In this document: in pieces, positions 34,883 through 45,685 of the stretch | Layout: the number at the start of each line of letters is the position of its first letter | How positions within the stretch are numbered: the stretch's first letter is position 1 | NCBI GenBank assembly: GCA_023667045.1 | Contig: JAMPAU010000001.1 | Span: 1-64,000 of the forward strand | DNA: 64,000 bases | From: Ruminococcus flavefaciens | GTDB lineage: Bacteria; Bacillota; Clostridia; Oscillospirales; Ruminococcaceae | Direction: 5' to 3' | Notes under the pieces: model-generated | Told to the model about the DNA's origin: nothing | Seen by the model: only the letters and a program-made list of their open reading frames with translations | Database searches by the model: none | Position numbers and translations under genes: made by a program

Positions 34883-35848
34883 TTATTCCTCCTCTGAGGA
34901 AAGGTCAAAGCCAAGTGACTGTAACTTTTCCTTAACCTCATCAAAGGATTTCTTTCCAAGGTTTCTAACCTTCATCATTTCTTCCTCAGACTTGTTAATC
35001 AAGTCGTCTACGGTATTAATTCCGGCACGTTTCAGACAATTGAATGAACGCACCGACAAGTCAAGGTCCTCAATAGTCATTTCAAGGATTTTTTCCTTGC
35101 CCTTTTCGTCCTTTTCAACAAGAACTTCAGCAAGTCCTGCCTCTTCAGAGAGGTCAATGAAAAGCTTAAGATGTTCATTGAGAAGATTGGCTGCCTGAGA
35201 GAGAGCCTCCTTAGCGGAGATAGTGCCGTCTGTCCAGACTTCCATAGTAAGCTTATCATAATCAGTCACCTGACCGAGACGGGTATCTTCAACAGTGTAA
35301 TTAACTTTGAGAACAGGCGTATAGATGCTGTCTACGGCTATTACATCAACAGGCATATTTATCTGCTTCTTGTTACGTTCAGCAGAAACATAACCTCTGC
35401 CTCTGTCGATAGTAATTTCCATGTAAAGCTTAGCGTCTTTTCCGAGAGTAGCAATGTGCATACCGGGGTCAAGAATATCGACCTCAGAGTCAGTTTTTAT
35501 ATCACTGGCTGTGATTTCGCACTCGCCCTCTGCCTCTACGTATACTGTTTTAGGACCTTCTCCGTGAAGTTTTGCTGTAAGTCCCTTAATGCTGAGGATT
35601 ATTTCCGTAACGTCTTCCTTAACGCCCGGAATTGTTGACAATTCATGGTGAACCGTACCGTTCTTGCCCGAAAGCTTTACAGAAGTTACAGCCACACCCG
35701 GAAGTGAGGAGAGCAGCACACGTCTGAGGCTGTTTCCAAGTGTTATACCGTATCCACGCTCCAGCGGTGCTAAAACGAATTTGCCGTATTTGCCGTCACT
35801 TTTAAGCTCGACAATTTCTATATCAGGCTTATTGATTTTCTCCAGCAT
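34883..35848 (-). CDS. rpoA: RNA polymerase alpha subunit
   Basis: Protein of 321 residues from ATG 35848 with AGGAGGG upstream; a longer frame to 35869 is not needed. The N-terminal assembly domain ([20 protein letters not shown]) and C-terminal DNA- and activator-binding domain ([26 protein letters not shown]) are both complete. Confidence 0.98.
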   Translation of the reverse strand: MLEKINKPDIEIVELKSDGKYGKFVLAPLERGYGITLGNSLRRVLLSSLPGVAVTSVKLSGKNGTVHHELSTIPGVKEDVTEIILSIKGLTAKLHGEGPKTVYVEAEGECEITASDIKTDSEVDILDPGMHIATLGKDAKLYMEITIDRGRGYVSAERNKKQINMPVDVIAVDSIYTPVLKVNYTVEDTRLGQVTDYDKLTMEVWTDGTISAKEALSQAANLLNEHLKLFIDLSEEAGLAEVLVEKDEKGKEKILEMTIEDLDLSVRSFNCLKRAGINTVDDLINKSEEEMMKVRNLGKKSFDEVKEKLQSLGFDLSSEEE

Positions 35849-35912
35849 AAAAACCCTCCTATTTCGCAATAACTGTTAATTTCGAGTTCTGACGATTCAA
35901 GCAATATGAATA

Positions 35913-36512
35913 TTACTTGGAGTACAACTCGACGATGAGGTGTGTAGAAACCTCGTAGTCAATATCCTCTGCTGAGGGAAGACGGTTTACAGTTGCAGAG
36001 AAATCGTCCTTCTTAGCATCAAGCCAGATGGGAACAAGTCTGTCCTTAGTTTCTTCAACTGTTGCCTTGAACTTTTCGGAAGTTCTGTCTTTTTCACGGA
36101 GAGCGATAACGTCGCCGACCTTAACTCTGTATGAAGGAATATTTACCTTCTTGCCGTTTACTGTGTAGTGGCTGTGAGCAACGAGCTGTCTTGCCTCACG
36201 TCTTGTGAGAGCGAGACCCATTCTGTATACTACACTGTCAAGTCTTGATTCGAGACAAGTGATGAGGTTGTCACCGGTCTTGCCTTCCATCTTTGAAGCG
36301 ATTTCAAAGTAGTGAGCAAACTGCTTTTCGAGTACGCCATAGATAAACTTGAGCTTCTGCTTTTCTTTAAGCTGAAGACCATATTCAGAAATCTTCTTTC
36401 TGTTGTTAGCGTTCTTGAAACGGATAGACTCCTTCTTGGAAACGCCCATTACTGCTGGGCTGATACCCAGATATCTGCACTTTTTAAGAATTGGTTCTTT
36501 CTGTACTGCCAT
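35913..36512 (-). CDS. rpsD: 30S ribosomal protein S4
   Basis: Protein of 199 residues. It has the S4 RNA-binding domain (SRLDSVVYRMGLALTRREAR, LVAHSHYTVNG). The N-terminal zinc-type cysteine cluster of some S4 proteins is absent (only KKCRYLG). Primary 16S binder and, in many bacteria, operon regulator. Confidence 0.97.
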   Translation of the reverse strand: MAVQKEPILKKCRYLGISPAVMGVSKKESIRFKNANNRKKISEYGLQLKEKQKLKFIYGVLEKQFAHYFEIASKMEGKTGDNLITCLESRLDSVVYRMGLALTRREARQLVAHSHYTVNGKKVNIPSYRVKVGDVIALREKDRTSEKFKATVEETKDRLVPIWLDAKKDDFSATVNRLPSAEDIDYEVSTHLIVELYSK

Positions 36513-36533
36513 TTTAAAACACCTCCTGTATAA

Positions 36534-36938
36534 TCAGACACGACGTCTCTTAGGTGGACGGCAACCATTGTGAGGAATAGGAGTAACGTCCTTAATCATC
36601 TTAACTTCGAGACCTACAGTCTGAAGTGCTCTGATAGCAGCCTCACGTCCTGCACCCGGACCTTTAACGTATACTTCAACGTTCTTGAGACCGTGTTCCA
36701 TAGCAGCCTTAGCGGCTGTTTCAGCAGCTGTCTGTGCTGCGAAAGGAGTGGACTTCTTAGAACCTCTGAAACCGAGTTCACCAGCACTTGCCCATGAAAT
36801 AGCATTGCCTGCTGTATCGGTGATAGTTACGATTGTGTTATTGAAAGTGGACTGGATATGAACTGCACCACTCTCGATATTTTTACGCTCTCTACGTCTT
36901 CTGATAGTAGAAACCTTTTTACCTTTCTGCTGTGCCAA
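36534..36938 (-). CDS. rpsK: 30S ribosomal protein S11
   Basis: Protein of 134 residues. [17 protein letters not shown] and the C-terminal [15 protein letters not shown] are diagnostic. It lies on the 30S platform near the mRNA exit. AGGAGG precedes the ATG. Confidence 0.98.
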   Translation of the reverse strand: MAQQKGKKVSTIRRRRERKNIESGAVHIQSTFNNTIVTITDTAGNAISWASAGELGFRGSKKSTPFAAQTAAETAAKAAMEHGLKNVEVYVKGPGAGREAAIRALQTVGLEVKMIKDVTPIPHNGCRPPKRRRV

Positions 36939-36952
36939 AGCTCATAACCTCC

Positions 36953-37321
36953 TTACTTCTTCTTGTTAGCGATTGTCTTTACAGGACCTTTACGGGTTCT
37001 TGCATTTGTCTTGGTTCTCTGTCCTCTTACAGGGAGACCCTTTCTGTGACGAACGCCTCTGTAGCACTGAATCTCAACGAGTCTCTTGATATTGAGAGCT
37101 ACTTCACGTCTGAGGTCACCCTCAACAGTGTAGTTAGCGTCAATATAGTCACGGAGCTTAGCTACATCTTCTTCAGCGAGGTCTTTAACTCTTATATCAG
37201 GGTTAACGCCTGTATTGCTGAGGATATCTGTTGCAGTCTGACGACCGATTCCGTAGATATAAGTTAAACCGATTTCGATTCTCTTATTCTTAGGAAGGTC
37301 AACACCAGCTATTCTTGCCAT
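36953..37321 (-). CDS. rpsM: 30S ribosomal protein S13
   Basis: Protein of 122 residues. [20 protein letters not shown] and the basic C-terminal [18 protein letters not shown] are typical; it contacts the P-site tRNA and bridges to the 50S subunit. Confidence 0.98.
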   Translation of the reverse strand: MARIAGVDLPKNKRIEIGLTYIYGIGRQTATDILSNTGVNPDIRVKDLAEEDVAKLRDYIDANYTVEGDLRREVALNIKRLVEIQCYRGVRHRKGLPVRGQRTKTNARTRKGPVKTIANKKK

Positions 37322-37358
37322 AAATTTATTTGCACCTCCAAATAATGCGTTTCGGGGA

Positions 37359-37472
37359 TTAGCCCTGACGCTGCTTATGCTTAGGGTTTTCGCAGATTAC
37401 CATGATTCTGCCTTTACGTTTAATAACCTTGCACTTTTCGCAAATAGGTTTTACTGAAGGTCTGACTTTCAT
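37359..37472 (-). CDS. rpmJ: 50S ribosomal protein L36
   Basis: Protein of 37 residues, too short for many gene finders. It starts [15 protein letters not shown] and ends [10 protein letters not shown]. The CxxC, a third Cys and a His form the zinc site, so this is the zinc-containing form. AGGAGG lies upstream. It sits in the usual place between infA and rpsM. Confidence 0.96.
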   Translation of the reverse strand: MKVRPSVKPICEKCKVIKRKGRIMVICENPKHKQRQG

Positions 37473-37517
37473 TGAAAATACCTCCTTTAGCGGATAGCGG
37501 ACTTAATAAGCCCTTTA

Positions 37518-37742
37518 TTACTTTACACGCCAGGTGATGCGACCTTTAGAAAGGTCATACGGCGACATTTCAAGTTTCACCTTGTCACCAGGCACGATTC
37601 TGATATAATTCATTCTGAGCTTGCCGGAAACATGGGCAAGAACCTCATGACCGTTTTCAAGCTGAACCTTAAACATTGCGTTCGGCAGAGCGTCTGTAAC
37701 AACACCCTCAACCTCGATTACATCTTCCTTTGACACACTCAT
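37518..37742 (-). CDS. infA: Translation initiation factor IF-1
   Basis: Protein of 74 residues, an S1-like OB fold. [33 protein letters not shown] and [13 protein letters not shown] are conserved. It occupies the A site during initiation. Confidence 0.97.
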   Translation of the reverse strand: MSVSKEDVIEVEGVVTDALPNAMFKVQLENGHEVLAHVSGKLRMNYIRIVPGDKVKLEMSPYDLSKGRITWRVK

Positions 37743-37750
37743 AACCTCCT

Positions 37751-37993
37751 TTACTCTTTCACTGCAAGCTGTCTAAGCAGTGTTCTGAGTTTTTTATCAG
37801 TTATATCATTAATATCTATCATACTGTCTGTCGGGCATATATGCTTTATATTCTTCCTCTTGTGCGAGGCGAGCTTACGGCTTCTGCCGTCTACTATAAA
37901 GCAGTATCCGCCCTGAATATCGGTCACAGCGAATAATTTACCGCTGTCTTTTCCGGCGGTAGCCCATACAACTGAGCCTTTGCTTAACTTCAC
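37751..37993 (-). CDS. KOW-domain RNA-binding protein
   Basis: Protein of 80 residues. The KOW-like start ([19 protein letters not shown]) and [18 protein letters not shown] are typical of the small L14e/L27e-like protein found between map and infA in Bacillota. It probably binds ribosomal RNA; no exact function is known. Confidence 0.85.
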   Translation of the reverse strand: MKLSKGSVVWATAGKDSGKLFAVTDIQGGYCFIVDGRSRKLASHKRKNIKHICPTDSMIDINDITDKKLRTLLRQLAVKE

Positions 37994-38008
37994 AATGGTT
38001 TCCCTCCG

Positions 38009-38761
38009 TCATGGAGCTGTCAGAATGACGGGACCGTCAGGAGTTATTGCGATAGCGTGTTCAAAGTGAGCCGATAATGAACCGCTTACGGTCTTGACGG
38101 TCCAGCCGTCTTTCATGACCTTTACATCGTCGCCCTTTGCATTAATCATAGGTTCGATGCAGATAGTCATACCTGCGACGAGTCTCGGACCGTGACCCGC
38201 ACGTCCCCAGTTCGGAATTTCGGGAGATTCATGAACCTCCCTGCCGATACCGTGACCGCAGTAATTTCTTACGATTCCGTAGCCTCGTGAAGAACAATAG
38301 ACCTCTACAGCATGAGAAATATCTCCGACTCTTGCGCCAACTTGAGCTTGAGCGATTCCCTCATAGAGAGACTGCTCTGTAACCTCAAGCAATGCCTTTG
38401 CTTCATCAGAAATTTTGCCGACAGGGAAGGTCCAGCAACTGTCACCGTTAAAGCCCTTATAAGCCGCACCAGTGTCAATGCTTACTATATCGCCTTCTTC
38501 AAGTCTGCGATTTGCTTTCGGTATGCCGTGAATTACTTCATCATTTACCGAAATACAGGCGTTTGCCGGAAAACCGTACAAACCCTTGAAACAGGATTTA
38601 CAGCCGTGCTTTGCAAAATAACTGCCGATAAGCTTATCAACATCAAGCGTTGACATACCTGCCTTTAATCTTTCGCCCGCATACCATATTGCGTTGCAGG
38701 TGATTTTACCTGCTTCACGCATTATGGCGAGTTCGGACTTTGATTTGATGGTTATACTCAT
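38009..38761 (-). CDS. map: Type I methionine aminopeptidase
   Basis: Protein of 250 residues. It removes the initiator Met. Metal ligands fall in SIDTGAAYKGFNGD, GHGIGREVHESPEIPNWG, TICIEPMIN and HFEHAIAIT. It lacks the N-terminal zinc/SH3-binding extension. Its ATG overlaps the adk stop by 4 nt. Confidence 0.97.
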   Translation of the reverse strand: MSITIKSKSELAIMREAGKITCNAIWYAGERLKAGMSTLDVDKLIGSYFAKHGCKSCFKGLYGFPANACISVNDEVIHGIPKANRRLEEGDIVSIDTGAAYKGFNGDSCWTFPVGKISDEAKALLEVTEQSLYEGIAQAQVGARVGDISHAVEVYCSSRGYGIVRNYCGHGIGREVHESPEIPNWGRAGHGPRLVAGMTICIEPMINAKGDDVKVMKDGWTVKTVSGSLSAHFEHAIAITPDGPVILTAP

Positions 38762-39396
38762 TTAGCAACTCCTACAGCAGCAAGAGTGAGCTTTGAAGTA
38801 TCAGCAACCTCTTCCTGTCCTATAACAGTTTCGAGCTTGCCCTGTTTCTCATAGTAGTCCTTGAGAGGAGCGGTTTTTTCGTGATATGTTGCGAGTCTGT
38901 CGATAACGACTTCCGGCTTATCGTCCTTACGGATAATAGTTTTGTCACCGCAATTATCACAAACGCCCTCAACCTTTGACGGCTTATATTCGATGTGATA
39001 AGATGCACCGCAACCCTGACATACTCTTCTGCCGGAAACTCTCTGCTTGATTGTTTCATCGGGAACATAGATTTCAATTACCTTGTCAATCTGTATGCCC
39101 ATAGCGTCGAGTGCCTCAGCCTGCGGAACTGTTCTTGGGAAACCGTCGAGGATAAAGCCGTTCTTACAGTCGTCTTCAGCGATTCTGTCTTTGAGGATAC
39201 CTATTACAATATCGTCAGAAACGAGAGCGCCTGCGTCCATAGCCTCTTTAGCCTTAAGACCGTACTCTGTACCGTTCTTTACAGCTTCACGGAGAATATT
39301 GCCTGTTGAAATCTGCGGGATATTCAGAGCATTGGAAACTACCTCTGCCTGAGTACCTTTACCTGCACCAGGTGCGCCTAAAAAGATAAGATTCAT
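38758..39396 (-). CDS. adk: Adenylate kinase, zinc-lid type
   Basis: Protein of 212 residues. P-loop GAPGAGKGTQ, GFPRTVPQAEALD and the LID with four cysteines (CQGCG and CDNCG) that bind zinc. It equilibrates ATP, AMP and ADP. Located between secY and map as usual. Confidence 0.98.
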   Translation of the reverse strand: MNLIFLGAPGAGKGTQAEVVSNALNIPQISTGNILREAVKNGTEYGLKAKEAMDAGALVSDDIVIGILKDRIAEDDCKNGFILDGFPRTVPQAEALDAMGIQIDKVIEIYVPDETIKQRVSGRRVCQGCGASYHIEYKPSKVEGVCDNCGDKTIIRKDDKPEVVIDRLATYHEKTAPLKDYYEKQGKLETVIGQEEVADTSKLTLAAVGVAK

Positions 39397-39411
39397 AAGT
39401 TCAGCCCCTCC

Positions 39412-40734
39412 TTACTTTAAGAATCCGGAGTGATGACGCATCATCATGTGGGATTCAAGTGTACGTGTTGTTTCAAGTGCAACGCTTACAGCGATAAGAA
39501 TTGTAGTTCCGCCCATTGAAAGCGATGCAAGTGCTGTGTCAGCCATAGAAATGAATATCGGAATTACAGCGATAATTCCAAGGAAAAATGCACCAACGAG
39601 TGTAATCTTAGAGAGTACTCTCTGAATGTAGTCGGCAGTAGGTTTGCCGGGTCTGATACCGGGAATACCGCCGTTGCTCTGTCTGAGGTTGTTAGCCATT
39701 TCGACAGGATTATACTGAATTGATACATAGAAGTAGTTGAACGCAATGATAAGCAGGAAGTATATTATTGCGTATGACCAGCTACGTGTGCTGAAGAAGT
39801 TACAGAAGTGGTAATAGAAACCGCTTGTCTTTGTTACAGGCTTGAAAAGCTGTATTGTAGCCGGAAGTGACATAAACGACATTGCAAAGATGATAGGCAT
39901 AACACCACTCATACATACTTTAATCGGAATATGTGTCTTCTGTCCGCCGTACTGTTTTCTGCCCACTACACGCTTGGCATACTGTATCGGGATTCTTCTT
40001 TCAGATTCGTTCATGAATACAACGAAACCTATTTCAAAAATCAAGAATACAAGATAGCCTAGTGATACGAATAAATACTTGCTTGGTTCGTCCATTGTAA
40101 GTCTGATAAGAGTTCCTGCGTCGGTTGGAAATCTTGCCGCTATACCTGCAAAAAGGATAATTGAAATACCGTTGCCTATACCTTTTTCGCTTACACGGTT
40201 GCCCATCCATACTACCAGTAAAGCACCGGCTACAAAACAGGCTACTATTACCGCACCGGAGAAGTACATCTGCCAGCCGGAAGTATACTTGACGGCATTT
40301 ACTCCGTCAACGCTCATTCGCTTAAGTGTTATATAGTAAGCAAACGACATGAACACAGCAAGTGCCATAGATACAAACTGTGTTATCTTTTCAATCTTCT
40401 TTCGCCCTTCCTCGCCCTCGTCTCTTAGACGTTCAAGCGGAGGCAGTGCATAGGTTAATAGTTGCATTATAATCGACGCATTAATAAATGGGGTAATCGA
40501 CAGGGAGAATATGGTAGCCTTTGAGAGACCACCGCCTGTCATGGTATTCAGATATTCAAGGAAGTTACCAGTACCCTCAGTATTCATCTTAACCCATGAG
40601 CTTACTACCTCAGTGTTAAGAAACGGCACGGTTACGGCACTTCCGAATCTGAATATAATAATCATGAGTAATGTATAGAGGAGCTTTTTCCTTATTTCCG
40701 GAACACTCCAGGCACGTTTCAGTGTCTGAAACAC
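39412..40734 (-). CDS. secY: Protein translocase subunit SecY
   Basis: Protein of 440 residues with ten membrane helices. The plug and lateral-gate regions (GGGLSKATIFSLSITPFINAS) and the cytoplasmic loop KRVVGRKQYGGQKTHIPIKV are conserved. It forms the channel for exported and membrane proteins. It follows rplO by one nucleotide. Confidence 0.98.
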   Translation of the reverse strand: MFQTLKRAWSVPEIRKKLLYTLLMIIIFRFGSAVTVPFLNTEVVSSWVKMNTEGTGNFLEYLNTMTGGGLSKATIFSLSITPFINASIIMQLLTYALPPLERLRDEGEEGRKKIEKITQFVSMALAVFMSFAYYITLKRMSVDGVNAVKYTSGWQMYFSGAVIVACFVAGALLVVWMGNRVSEKGIGNGISIILFAGIAARFPTDAGTLIRLTMDEPSKYLFVSLGYLVFLIFEIGFVVFMNESERRIPIQYAKRVVGRKQYGGQKTHIPIKVCMSGVMPIIFAMSFMSLPATIQLFKPVTKTSGFYYHFCNFFSTRSWSYAIIYFLLIIAFNYFYVSIQYNPVEMANNLRQSNGGIPGIRPGKPTADYIQRVLSKITLVGAFFLGIIAVIPIFISMADTALASLSMGGTTILIAVSVALETTRTLESHMMMRHHSGFLK

Positions 40735-40735
40735 A

Positions 40736-41176
40736 TTACATCACCTCTGCCTTCCCGCCAGCCTTTTCGATTTTTTCGATAGCGCTCTGTGAGAATTTAG
40801 CAGCCTTTACAGTTAATTTTGCAGTGAGTTCACCATTGCCGAGAATTTTAACTCCGTCATTGACTTTCTTTACAAGTCCGGAAGCAACGAGTAACTCTGT
40901 ATCTACTACAGTATCGTCCTTAAATTTGTTAAGGTCGGATACGTTTACTACAGCATACTTTGTTGCAAAGATGTTATTAAAACCTCTCTTAGGAATACGT
41001 CTTGCGAGGGGCATCTGTCCGCCCTCAAAGCCGATTCTTACGCCGCCGCCAGAACGTGCATTCTGACCCTTGTGACCCTTACCTGCGGTTTTTCCGTTTC
41101 CTGAACCATGACCTCTGCCTACACGCTTTACAGCCTTATTTGAATCAGGAGCGGGTGTTAACTCGTGAATTTTCAT
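40736..41176 (-). CDS. rplO: 50S ribosomal protein L15
   Basis: Protein of 146 residues. The glycine/arginine-rich N-terminal extension ([20 protein letters not shown]) threads into 23S rRNA; the globular C-terminal part has [10 protein letters not shown] and [12 protein letters not shown]. Confidence 0.98.
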   Translation of the reverse strand: MKIHELTPAPDSNKAVKRVGRGHGSGNGKTAGKGHKGQNARSGGGVRIGFEGGQMPLARRIPKRGFNNIFATKYAVVNVSDLNKFKDDTVVDTELLVASGLVKKVNDGVKILGNGELTAKLTVKAAKFSQSAIEKIEKAGGKAEVM

Positions 41177-41197
41177 GCTTTTTGCACCTCCTTGTTT

Positions 41198-41374
41198 TTA
41201 CGCTTCTGTAACCTCAATGAGGTGTGAAATCTTGTTGATTTTTCCTGCGGTCTGTGCATTATCGGGCTGAGTTGTTACATCGCCGATTTTCTTAAGACCG
41301 AGAGACTCAGCAGTAGCAATCTGGTCTTTCTTTCTGCCGATGAGGCTCTTAACGAGCTTGATATTCTTTGCCAT
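41198..41374 (-). CDS. rpmD: 50S ribosomal protein L30
   Basis: Protein of 58 residues, starting [15 protein letters not shown] and ending [28 protein letters not shown] is the L30 core. AGGAGG is upstream. It lies between rpsE and rplO as expected. Confidence 0.95.
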   Translation of the reverse strand: MAKNIKLVKSLIGRKKDQIATAESLGLKKIGDVTTQPDNAQTAGKINKISHLIEVTEA

Positions 41375-41387
41375 AGTTACTGCCTCC

Positions 41388-41888
41388 TTAGCCTAAAATT
41401 TCTTTAACAGTCTTGCCTCTCTTAGCAGCAACTTCCTTAGCAGAAGTGCATGATGTAAGACCATTGATAGTAGCTCTTACCACGTTGCAGGGATTATTGG
41501 AACGAAGTGACTTTGTTCTGATATCCTTGATACCTGCAACCTCGATTACAGCACGGACAGGACCGCCTGCGATAACACCAGTACCGGGTGCAGCTGGTTT
41601 CATAAGAACTCTGCCAGCACCGAAAGCACCGACGATTTCGTGAGGGATTGTTGTTCCCTTAAGCGGAATCTTAACGAGGTTCTTCTTAGCGTCTTCAATA
41701 CCCTTGCGGATAGCGTCCGGAACTTCACCAGACTTGCCGAGACCAAAACCTACAGTACCGTTTCCGTCGCCGACTACAACGAGTGCGGAGAACTTCATGA
41801 TACGACCGCCCTTAACAGTCTTTGATACACGGTTGATAGCAACAACCTTTTCAACGAGTTCAGGAGCCTGTGTTTCAATATTTGCCAT
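41388..41888 (-). CDS. rpsE: 30S ribosomal protein S5
   Basis: Protein of 166 residues. An N-terminal double-stranded-RNA-binding-like domain ([20 protein letters not shown]) and the C-terminal S5 fold ([17 protein letters not shown]) are present. Important for decoding accuracy. Confidence 0.98.
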   Translation of the reverse strand: MANIETQAPELVEKVVAINRVSKTVKGGRIMKFSALVVVGDGNGTVGFGLGKSGEVPDAIRKGIEDAKKNLVKIPLKGTTIPHEIVGAFGAGRVLMKPAAPGTGVIAGGPVRAVIEVAGIKDIRTKSLRSNNPCNVVRATINGLTSCTSAKEVAAKRGKTVKEILG

Positions 41889-41903
41889 TGTTTTACCTCC
41901 CTC

Positions 41904-42263
41904 TTAGAACTTTAATCCGTTTTCACGTGCGCCGTCAGCGAGTTCCTTGACACGTCCGTGATAAAGGTAGCCGCCTCTGTCGAAAACAACTTCTGTGATG
42001 CCCTTGTCAGCAGCATTCTTAGCAATCATTTCGCCAACCTTGCGGGCAGCCTCGATATTACCGCCGTTGCCCTCAAAGCCTTTGTCCATGCTTGATGCAG
42101 CAGCAAGAGTAACACCGTTCACGTCGTCGATAATCTGAGCATAGATATGCTTTGATGAACGGAACACATTGAGACGGGGACGCTCAGGAGTACCGGAGAT
42201 TTTTGCACGTACTCTGCGGTGTCTCTTTAATCTTGCCTTATTGCTGTCGAATTTCTTAATCAT
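41904..42263 (-). CDS. rplR: 50S ribosomal protein L18
   Basis: Protein of 119 residues. [29 protein letters not shown] and [20 protein letters not shown] are typical. It binds 5S rRNA. Confidence 0.98.
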   Translation of the reverse strand: MIKKFDSNKARLKRHRRVRAKISGTPERPRLNVFRSSKHIYAQIIDDVNGVTLAAASSMDKGFEGNGGNIEAARKVGEMIAKNAADKGITEVVFDRGGYLYHGRVKELADGARENGLKF

Positions 42264-42282
42264 AGCAATTTGCTCCTTTTAA

Positions 42283-42828
42283 TTACTTCTTGCCCTTACC
42301 GGACTTACCTTCCTTGCGGATAATACGCTCGCCGGCATATCTTATACCCTTGCCCTTATACGGCTCAGGCGGACGCTTTTCACGTATTTCAGCTGCAAAC
42401 TGACCTACAGCCTGTTTGTCGATACCGCTTACCACGATTCTGTTAGGCTGAGGAACATCAAGCTTTATAGCCTCTGTTTCCTCAATAACAACGGGGTGCG
42501 AGAAACCAAGGCTGAGATTAACCTTAGTACCCTGCTTTGCAGCACGGTAGCCGACACCCTCGATTTCGAGAGTTTTTGAGTATCCGTTTGTAACACCCTC
42601 TACCATGTTGGCGATGAGTGTTCTTGTAAGACCGTGAAGTGAACGATGCTTCTTGTCATCGCTTGGTCTTGTAACAGTGATAACACCCTCAGCAACTTCT
42701 ATGCTGAGTTCTGTGCTGAACTGCTTTGTAAGTTCGCCCTTAGGTCCTTTTACGGTGATAAGGTTGTTTTCGTTCTTAACCTCTACACCTGCTGGAACTG
42801 TAATGGGCATTCTGCCGATTCTTGACAT
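42283..42828 (-). CDS. rplF: 50S ribosomal protein L6
   Basis: Protein of 181 residues from ATG 42828 with AAGGAGG upstream; an in-frame extension to 42876 overlaps rpsH and is rejected. MSRIGRMPI at the start and [13 protein letters not shown] near the end are diagnostic. Confidence 0.98.
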   Translation of the reverse strand: MSRIGRMPITVPAGVEVKNENNLITVKGPKGELTKQFSTELSIEVAEGVITVTRPSDDKKHRSLHGLTRTLIANMVEGVTNGYSKTLEIEGVGYRAAKQGTKVNLSLGFSHPVVIEETEAIKLDVPQPNRIVVSGIDKQAVGQFAAEIREKRPPEPYKGKGIRYAGERIIRKEGKSGKGKK

Positions 42829-42841
42829 TATTAGTTCCTCC

Positions 42842-43240
42842 TTACCAGATGTATGCGAGAACTTCACCGCCGACATTCAGCTCTCTTGCTTTCTTGTCGG
42901 TAACGATTCCCTTTGAAGTTGAAACGATTGCGATGCCCAGACCTTTTCTTACCTTAGGCATATCTGCACAGCTTGAGTAGATACGCAGACCGGGCTTTGA
43001 AACTCTTCTGAGTCCTGTTATAACCGGTGACTTGTTGTCGCCGTATTTAAGCGTGATTCTGATAACACCCTGCTTACCGTCCTCAATGAGCTTGAAGTCC
43101 TTCACATAGCCCTCATCAACGAGAATCTGTGTGATGTCCTTCTTTACTCTTGAAGCGGGAACGTCAACTGTGGCGTGCTTTGCAGTATTCGCATTGCGAA
43201 TTCTTGTTAATAAATCTGCTATTGTATCAGTGATTTGCAT
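42842..43240 (-). CDS. rpsH: 30S ribosomal protein S8
   Basis: Protein of 132 residues. [18 protein letters not shown] and [20 protein letters not shown] are signatures. A central 16S rRNA binder and often an autoregulator of the spc genes. Confidence 0.98.
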   Translation of the reverse strand: MQITDTIADLLTRIRNANTAKHATVDVPASRVKKDITQILVDEGYVKDFKLIEDGKQGVIRITLKYGDNKSPVITGLRRVSKPGLRIYSSCADMPKVRKGLGIAIVSTSKGIVTDKKARELNVGGEVLAYIW

Positions 43241-43264
43241 GCCGAATGACCTCCTTCTTGTATT

Positions 43265-43450
43265 TTACCAGCTTGCCTTTTTAACACCCGGTATCTGACC
43301 GTCGTGCGCAAGCTCTCTGAAACAGATACGGCAGATGCCGAACTTTCTGAGATATGCGTGCGGTCTGCCACAAATCTTGCATCTGTTGTATGCTCTTGTG
43401 GAATACTTGGGAGTTCTCTGCTGCTTGTTAATCATTGCCTTCTTAGCCAT
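43265..43450 (-). CDS. rpsN: 30S ribosomal protein S14, zinc type
   Basis: Protein of 61 residues. [20 protein letters not shown] gives the four-cysteine zinc site of the short S14 form (RpsZ/type Z). Confidence 0.97.
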   Translation of the reverse strand: MAKKAMINKQQRTPKYSTRAYNRCKICGRPHAYLRKFGICRICFRELAHDGQIPGVKKASW

Positions 43451-43466
43451 TTCAAAACCTCCCTGA

Positions 43467-44006
43467 TTACTTGATGAACGGAGCGCCCAGAAGTGTCAGG
43501 AGCTCTTTAGCTTCTTCATCAGTATTAGCTGTAGTGATGAAGTTGATGTCCATGCCTCTTACCTTGTCGATTTTATCATATTCGATTTCAGGGAAGATAA
43601 GCTGTTCCTTGATACCAGTTGAGTAGTTGCCCTTGCCGTCGAAGGAATTTCCGTTGATACCTCTGAAGTCACGAACACGGGGGAAAGCTACATTGAAGAG
43701 CTTATCCACAAATTCGTACATCTTTTCACTTCTGAGAGTAACCTTAACGCCGATAGGCATTCCCTCACGGAGCTTGAAGTTAGCTACAGATTTCTTGGCT
43801 CTGCACACTATCGGCTTCTGACCTGTGATAGCAGCGAGGTCAGTCATGATAGCGTCGATAACCTTAGCGTTGTCCTTTGCTTCGCCAGCACCGACGTTGA
43901 TAACAACCTTTTCGAGCTTCGGAATCTGCATAACGCTCTTGTAGCCGAACTTCTTCATAAGTGCAGGAGCAACGTCGCTAACGTAATAATCTTTTAATCT
44001 TGCCAT
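43467..44006 (-). CDS. rplE: 50S ribosomal protein L5
   Basis: Protein of 179 residues. [19 protein letters not shown] and [13 protein letters not shown] are conserved; it binds 5S rRNA and contacts P-site tRNA. Confidence 0.98.
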   Translation of the reverse strand: MARLKDYYVSDVAPALMKKFGYKSVMQIPKLEKVVINVGAGEAKDNAKVIDAIMTDLAAITGQKPIVCRAKKSVANFKLREGMPIGVKVTLRSEKMYEFVDKLFNVAFPRVRDFRGINGNSFDGKGNYSTGIKEQLIFPEIEYDKIDKVRGMDINFITTANTDEEAKELLTLLGAPFIK

Positions 44007-44024
44007 TGTCGTTTCTCCTTTATA

Positions 44025-44366
44025 TTATTCAAAAGACTTACCGCACTTTTTGCAAGCACGGAGCTTTTTGCCGTCCTCGATAACGTGACCAACCCTTGTG
44101 GGCTTACCGCATTCAGGGCATACGAGCTGTACCTTTGAAGCATAAACAGGAGCTTCAGTCTTAACGATACCGCCCTTTTCGCCCATTCTTGTAGGCTTTA
44201 CGTGCTTGGTAATCATATTGATACCCTCAACGATTACCTTGCCTTCCTTGGGGCTTACTTCAAGAACCTTGCCGGTCTTTCTGTCGCCCTTACCGTTGAA
44301 CTTATCCTCATACTTACCAGTGAGGAGGATAACAGTGTCACCGGTTTTTACGTGTACTTTGCTCAT
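44025..44366 (-). CDS. rplX: 50S ribosomal protein L24
   Basis: Protein of 113 residues. KOW motif at the start (VKTGDTVILLTGKYEDKF) and a C-terminal zinc ribbon (CPECGKPT, ACKKCGKSF), a form common in Bacillota. Assembly initiator of the 50S subunit. Confidence 0.97.
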   Translation of the reverse strand: MSKVHVKTGDTVILLTGKYEDKFNGKGDRKTGKVLEVSPKEGKVIVEGINMITKHVKPTRMGEKGGIVKTEAPVYASKVQLVCPECGKPTRVGHVIEDGKKLRACKKCGKSFE

Positions 44367-44384
44367 AATCGAATGACACCTCCA

Positions 44385-44753
44385 TTAAAGAACTTCCGGA
44401 GCAAGGCTGAGGATTTTTGTGTATTCCTTTTCACGCAGTTCCTTGGCTACTGGTCCAAAGATACGTGTGCCTTTCGGGTTCTTGTCTTCCTTGATAATAA
44501 CAGCAGCGTTCTCATCGAAACGGATATAAGTACCGTCTTCACGTCTGAGACCCTTTGCTGAACGAACGATAACTGCCTTTACAACATCGCCCTTCTTTAC
44601 AACGCCTCCGGGTGTTGCCTTCTTAACGGAAGCAACCACTACATCGCCGATATTAGCATATCTACGGCGTGTACCTCCCAGAACTCTGATACACATAAGT
44701 TCCTTAGCACCTGTGTTATCAGCGACTTTAAGATAAGTCTGCATCTGTATCAC
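44385..44753 (-). CDS. rplN: 50S ribosomal protein L14
   Basis: Protein of 122 residues. [20 protein letters not shown] and [20 protein letters not shown] are diagnostic. It forms a bridge to the 30S subunit. Confidence 0.98.
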   Translation of the reverse strand: MIQMQTYLKVADNTGAKELMCIRVLGGTRRRYANIGDVVVASVKKATPGGVVKKGDVVKAVIVRSAKGLRREDGTYIRFDENAAVIIKEDKNPKGTRIFGPVAKELREKEYTKILSLAPEVL

Positions 44754-44794
44754 AGCGAGTTCCTCCTTTCAAGCTTAAAAAGCTTATATAAAAA

Positions 44795-45055
44795 TTACTT
44801 AGCCTTTTCAATGATGGTTGTTACACGCCATCTCTTGTCCTTGGAAAGCGGACGTGTTTCCATAACTTCAACACGGTCGCCTATTCTGCACTCATTGTTT
44901 TCATCATGAGCCTTGAGCTTGACGGTACGCTTGATGATTTTCTTATAAAGCGGGTGTTTAACGTTATCAACGATAGCAACTACGACGGTTTTATCCATCT
45001 TATCGCTTACAACCTTACCTACTCTTGTTTTTCTAAGGTTTCTCTCAGCAGACAT
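44795..45055 (-). CDS. rpsQ: 30S ribosomal protein S17
   Basis: Protein of 86 residues. [20 protein letters not shown] and [19 protein letters not shown] mark the OB fold of S17. Confidence 0.98.
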   Translation of the reverse strand: MSAERNLRKTRVGKVVSDKMDKTVVVAIVDNVKHPLYKKIIKRTVKLKAHDENNECRIGDRVEVMETRPLSKDKRWRVTTIIEKAK

Positions 45056-45074
45056 TAGCTAAATCCTCCCTTTC

Positions 45075-45260
45075 TTACTGCACGGCGTTGAGCTGTGTCT
45101 TGACACGTGCAATATCTTTCTTTACAGCCTTTAAACGTGCTGTATTGTCAAGCTGGTTGATAGCAAGCTGAAAGCGGAGCGCAAAAAGTTCCTCCTTTAA
45201 GCTTGTAAGCTTTTCATTCAGCTCGTCAACAGACATTTCTCTGATTTCTGATGCCTTCAT
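45075..45260 (-). CDS. rpmC: 50S ribosomal protein L29
   Basis: Protein of 61 residues, a helical hairpin. [17 protein letters not shown] and [13 protein letters not shown] are typical. Near the tunnel exit; its ATG overlaps the rplP stop by one base. Confidence 0.97.
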   Translation of the reverse strand: MKASEIREMSVDELNEKLTSLKEELFALRFQLAINQLDNTARLKAVKKDIARVKTQLNAVQ

Positions 45261-45685
45261 TACTGCTCCACCTCCTGCTCTGCTTTAGTAACGAACTTGC
45301 ACTTGATAGGAAGCTTGTGCATAGCGAGACGCATAGCTTCTCTTGCTGTTTCCTCCGGAACTCCCTTGATTTCAAAAAGAACTCTGCCGGGCTTGACAAC
45401 TGCAACCCAGTATTCCGGTGAACCTTTACCTGAACCCATTCGGGTTTCAGCTGGCTTTTCTGTGATAGGCTTGTCAGGGAAAATCTTAATCCATACCTGA
45501 CCGCCTCTCTTGATATAACGTGTCATAGCGATACGGGCGGACTCAATCTGGTTGGAAGTAATCCAAGCCGGTTCAAGTGCCTGAAGACCGAAATCACCGT
45601 ATGTCACTTTATTTCCTCTGTAAGCCTTACCCTTTAAACGTCCTCTGTGGACTCTGCGGTATTTAACTCTCTTTGGAAGAAGCAT
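45260..45685 (-). CDS. rplP: 50S ribosomal protein L16
   Basis: Protein of 141 residues. [19 protein letters not shown] and [19 protein letters not shown] are diagnostic; it supports the A-site region. Overlaps rpsC by one base. Confidence 0.98.
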   Translation of the reverse strand: MLLPKRVKYRRVHRGRLKGKAYRGNKVTYGDFGLQALEPAWITSNQIESARIAMTRYIKRGGQVWIKIFPDKPITEKPAETRMGSGKGSPEYWVAVVKPGRVLFEIKGVPEETAREAMRLAMHKLPIKCKFVTKAEQEVEQ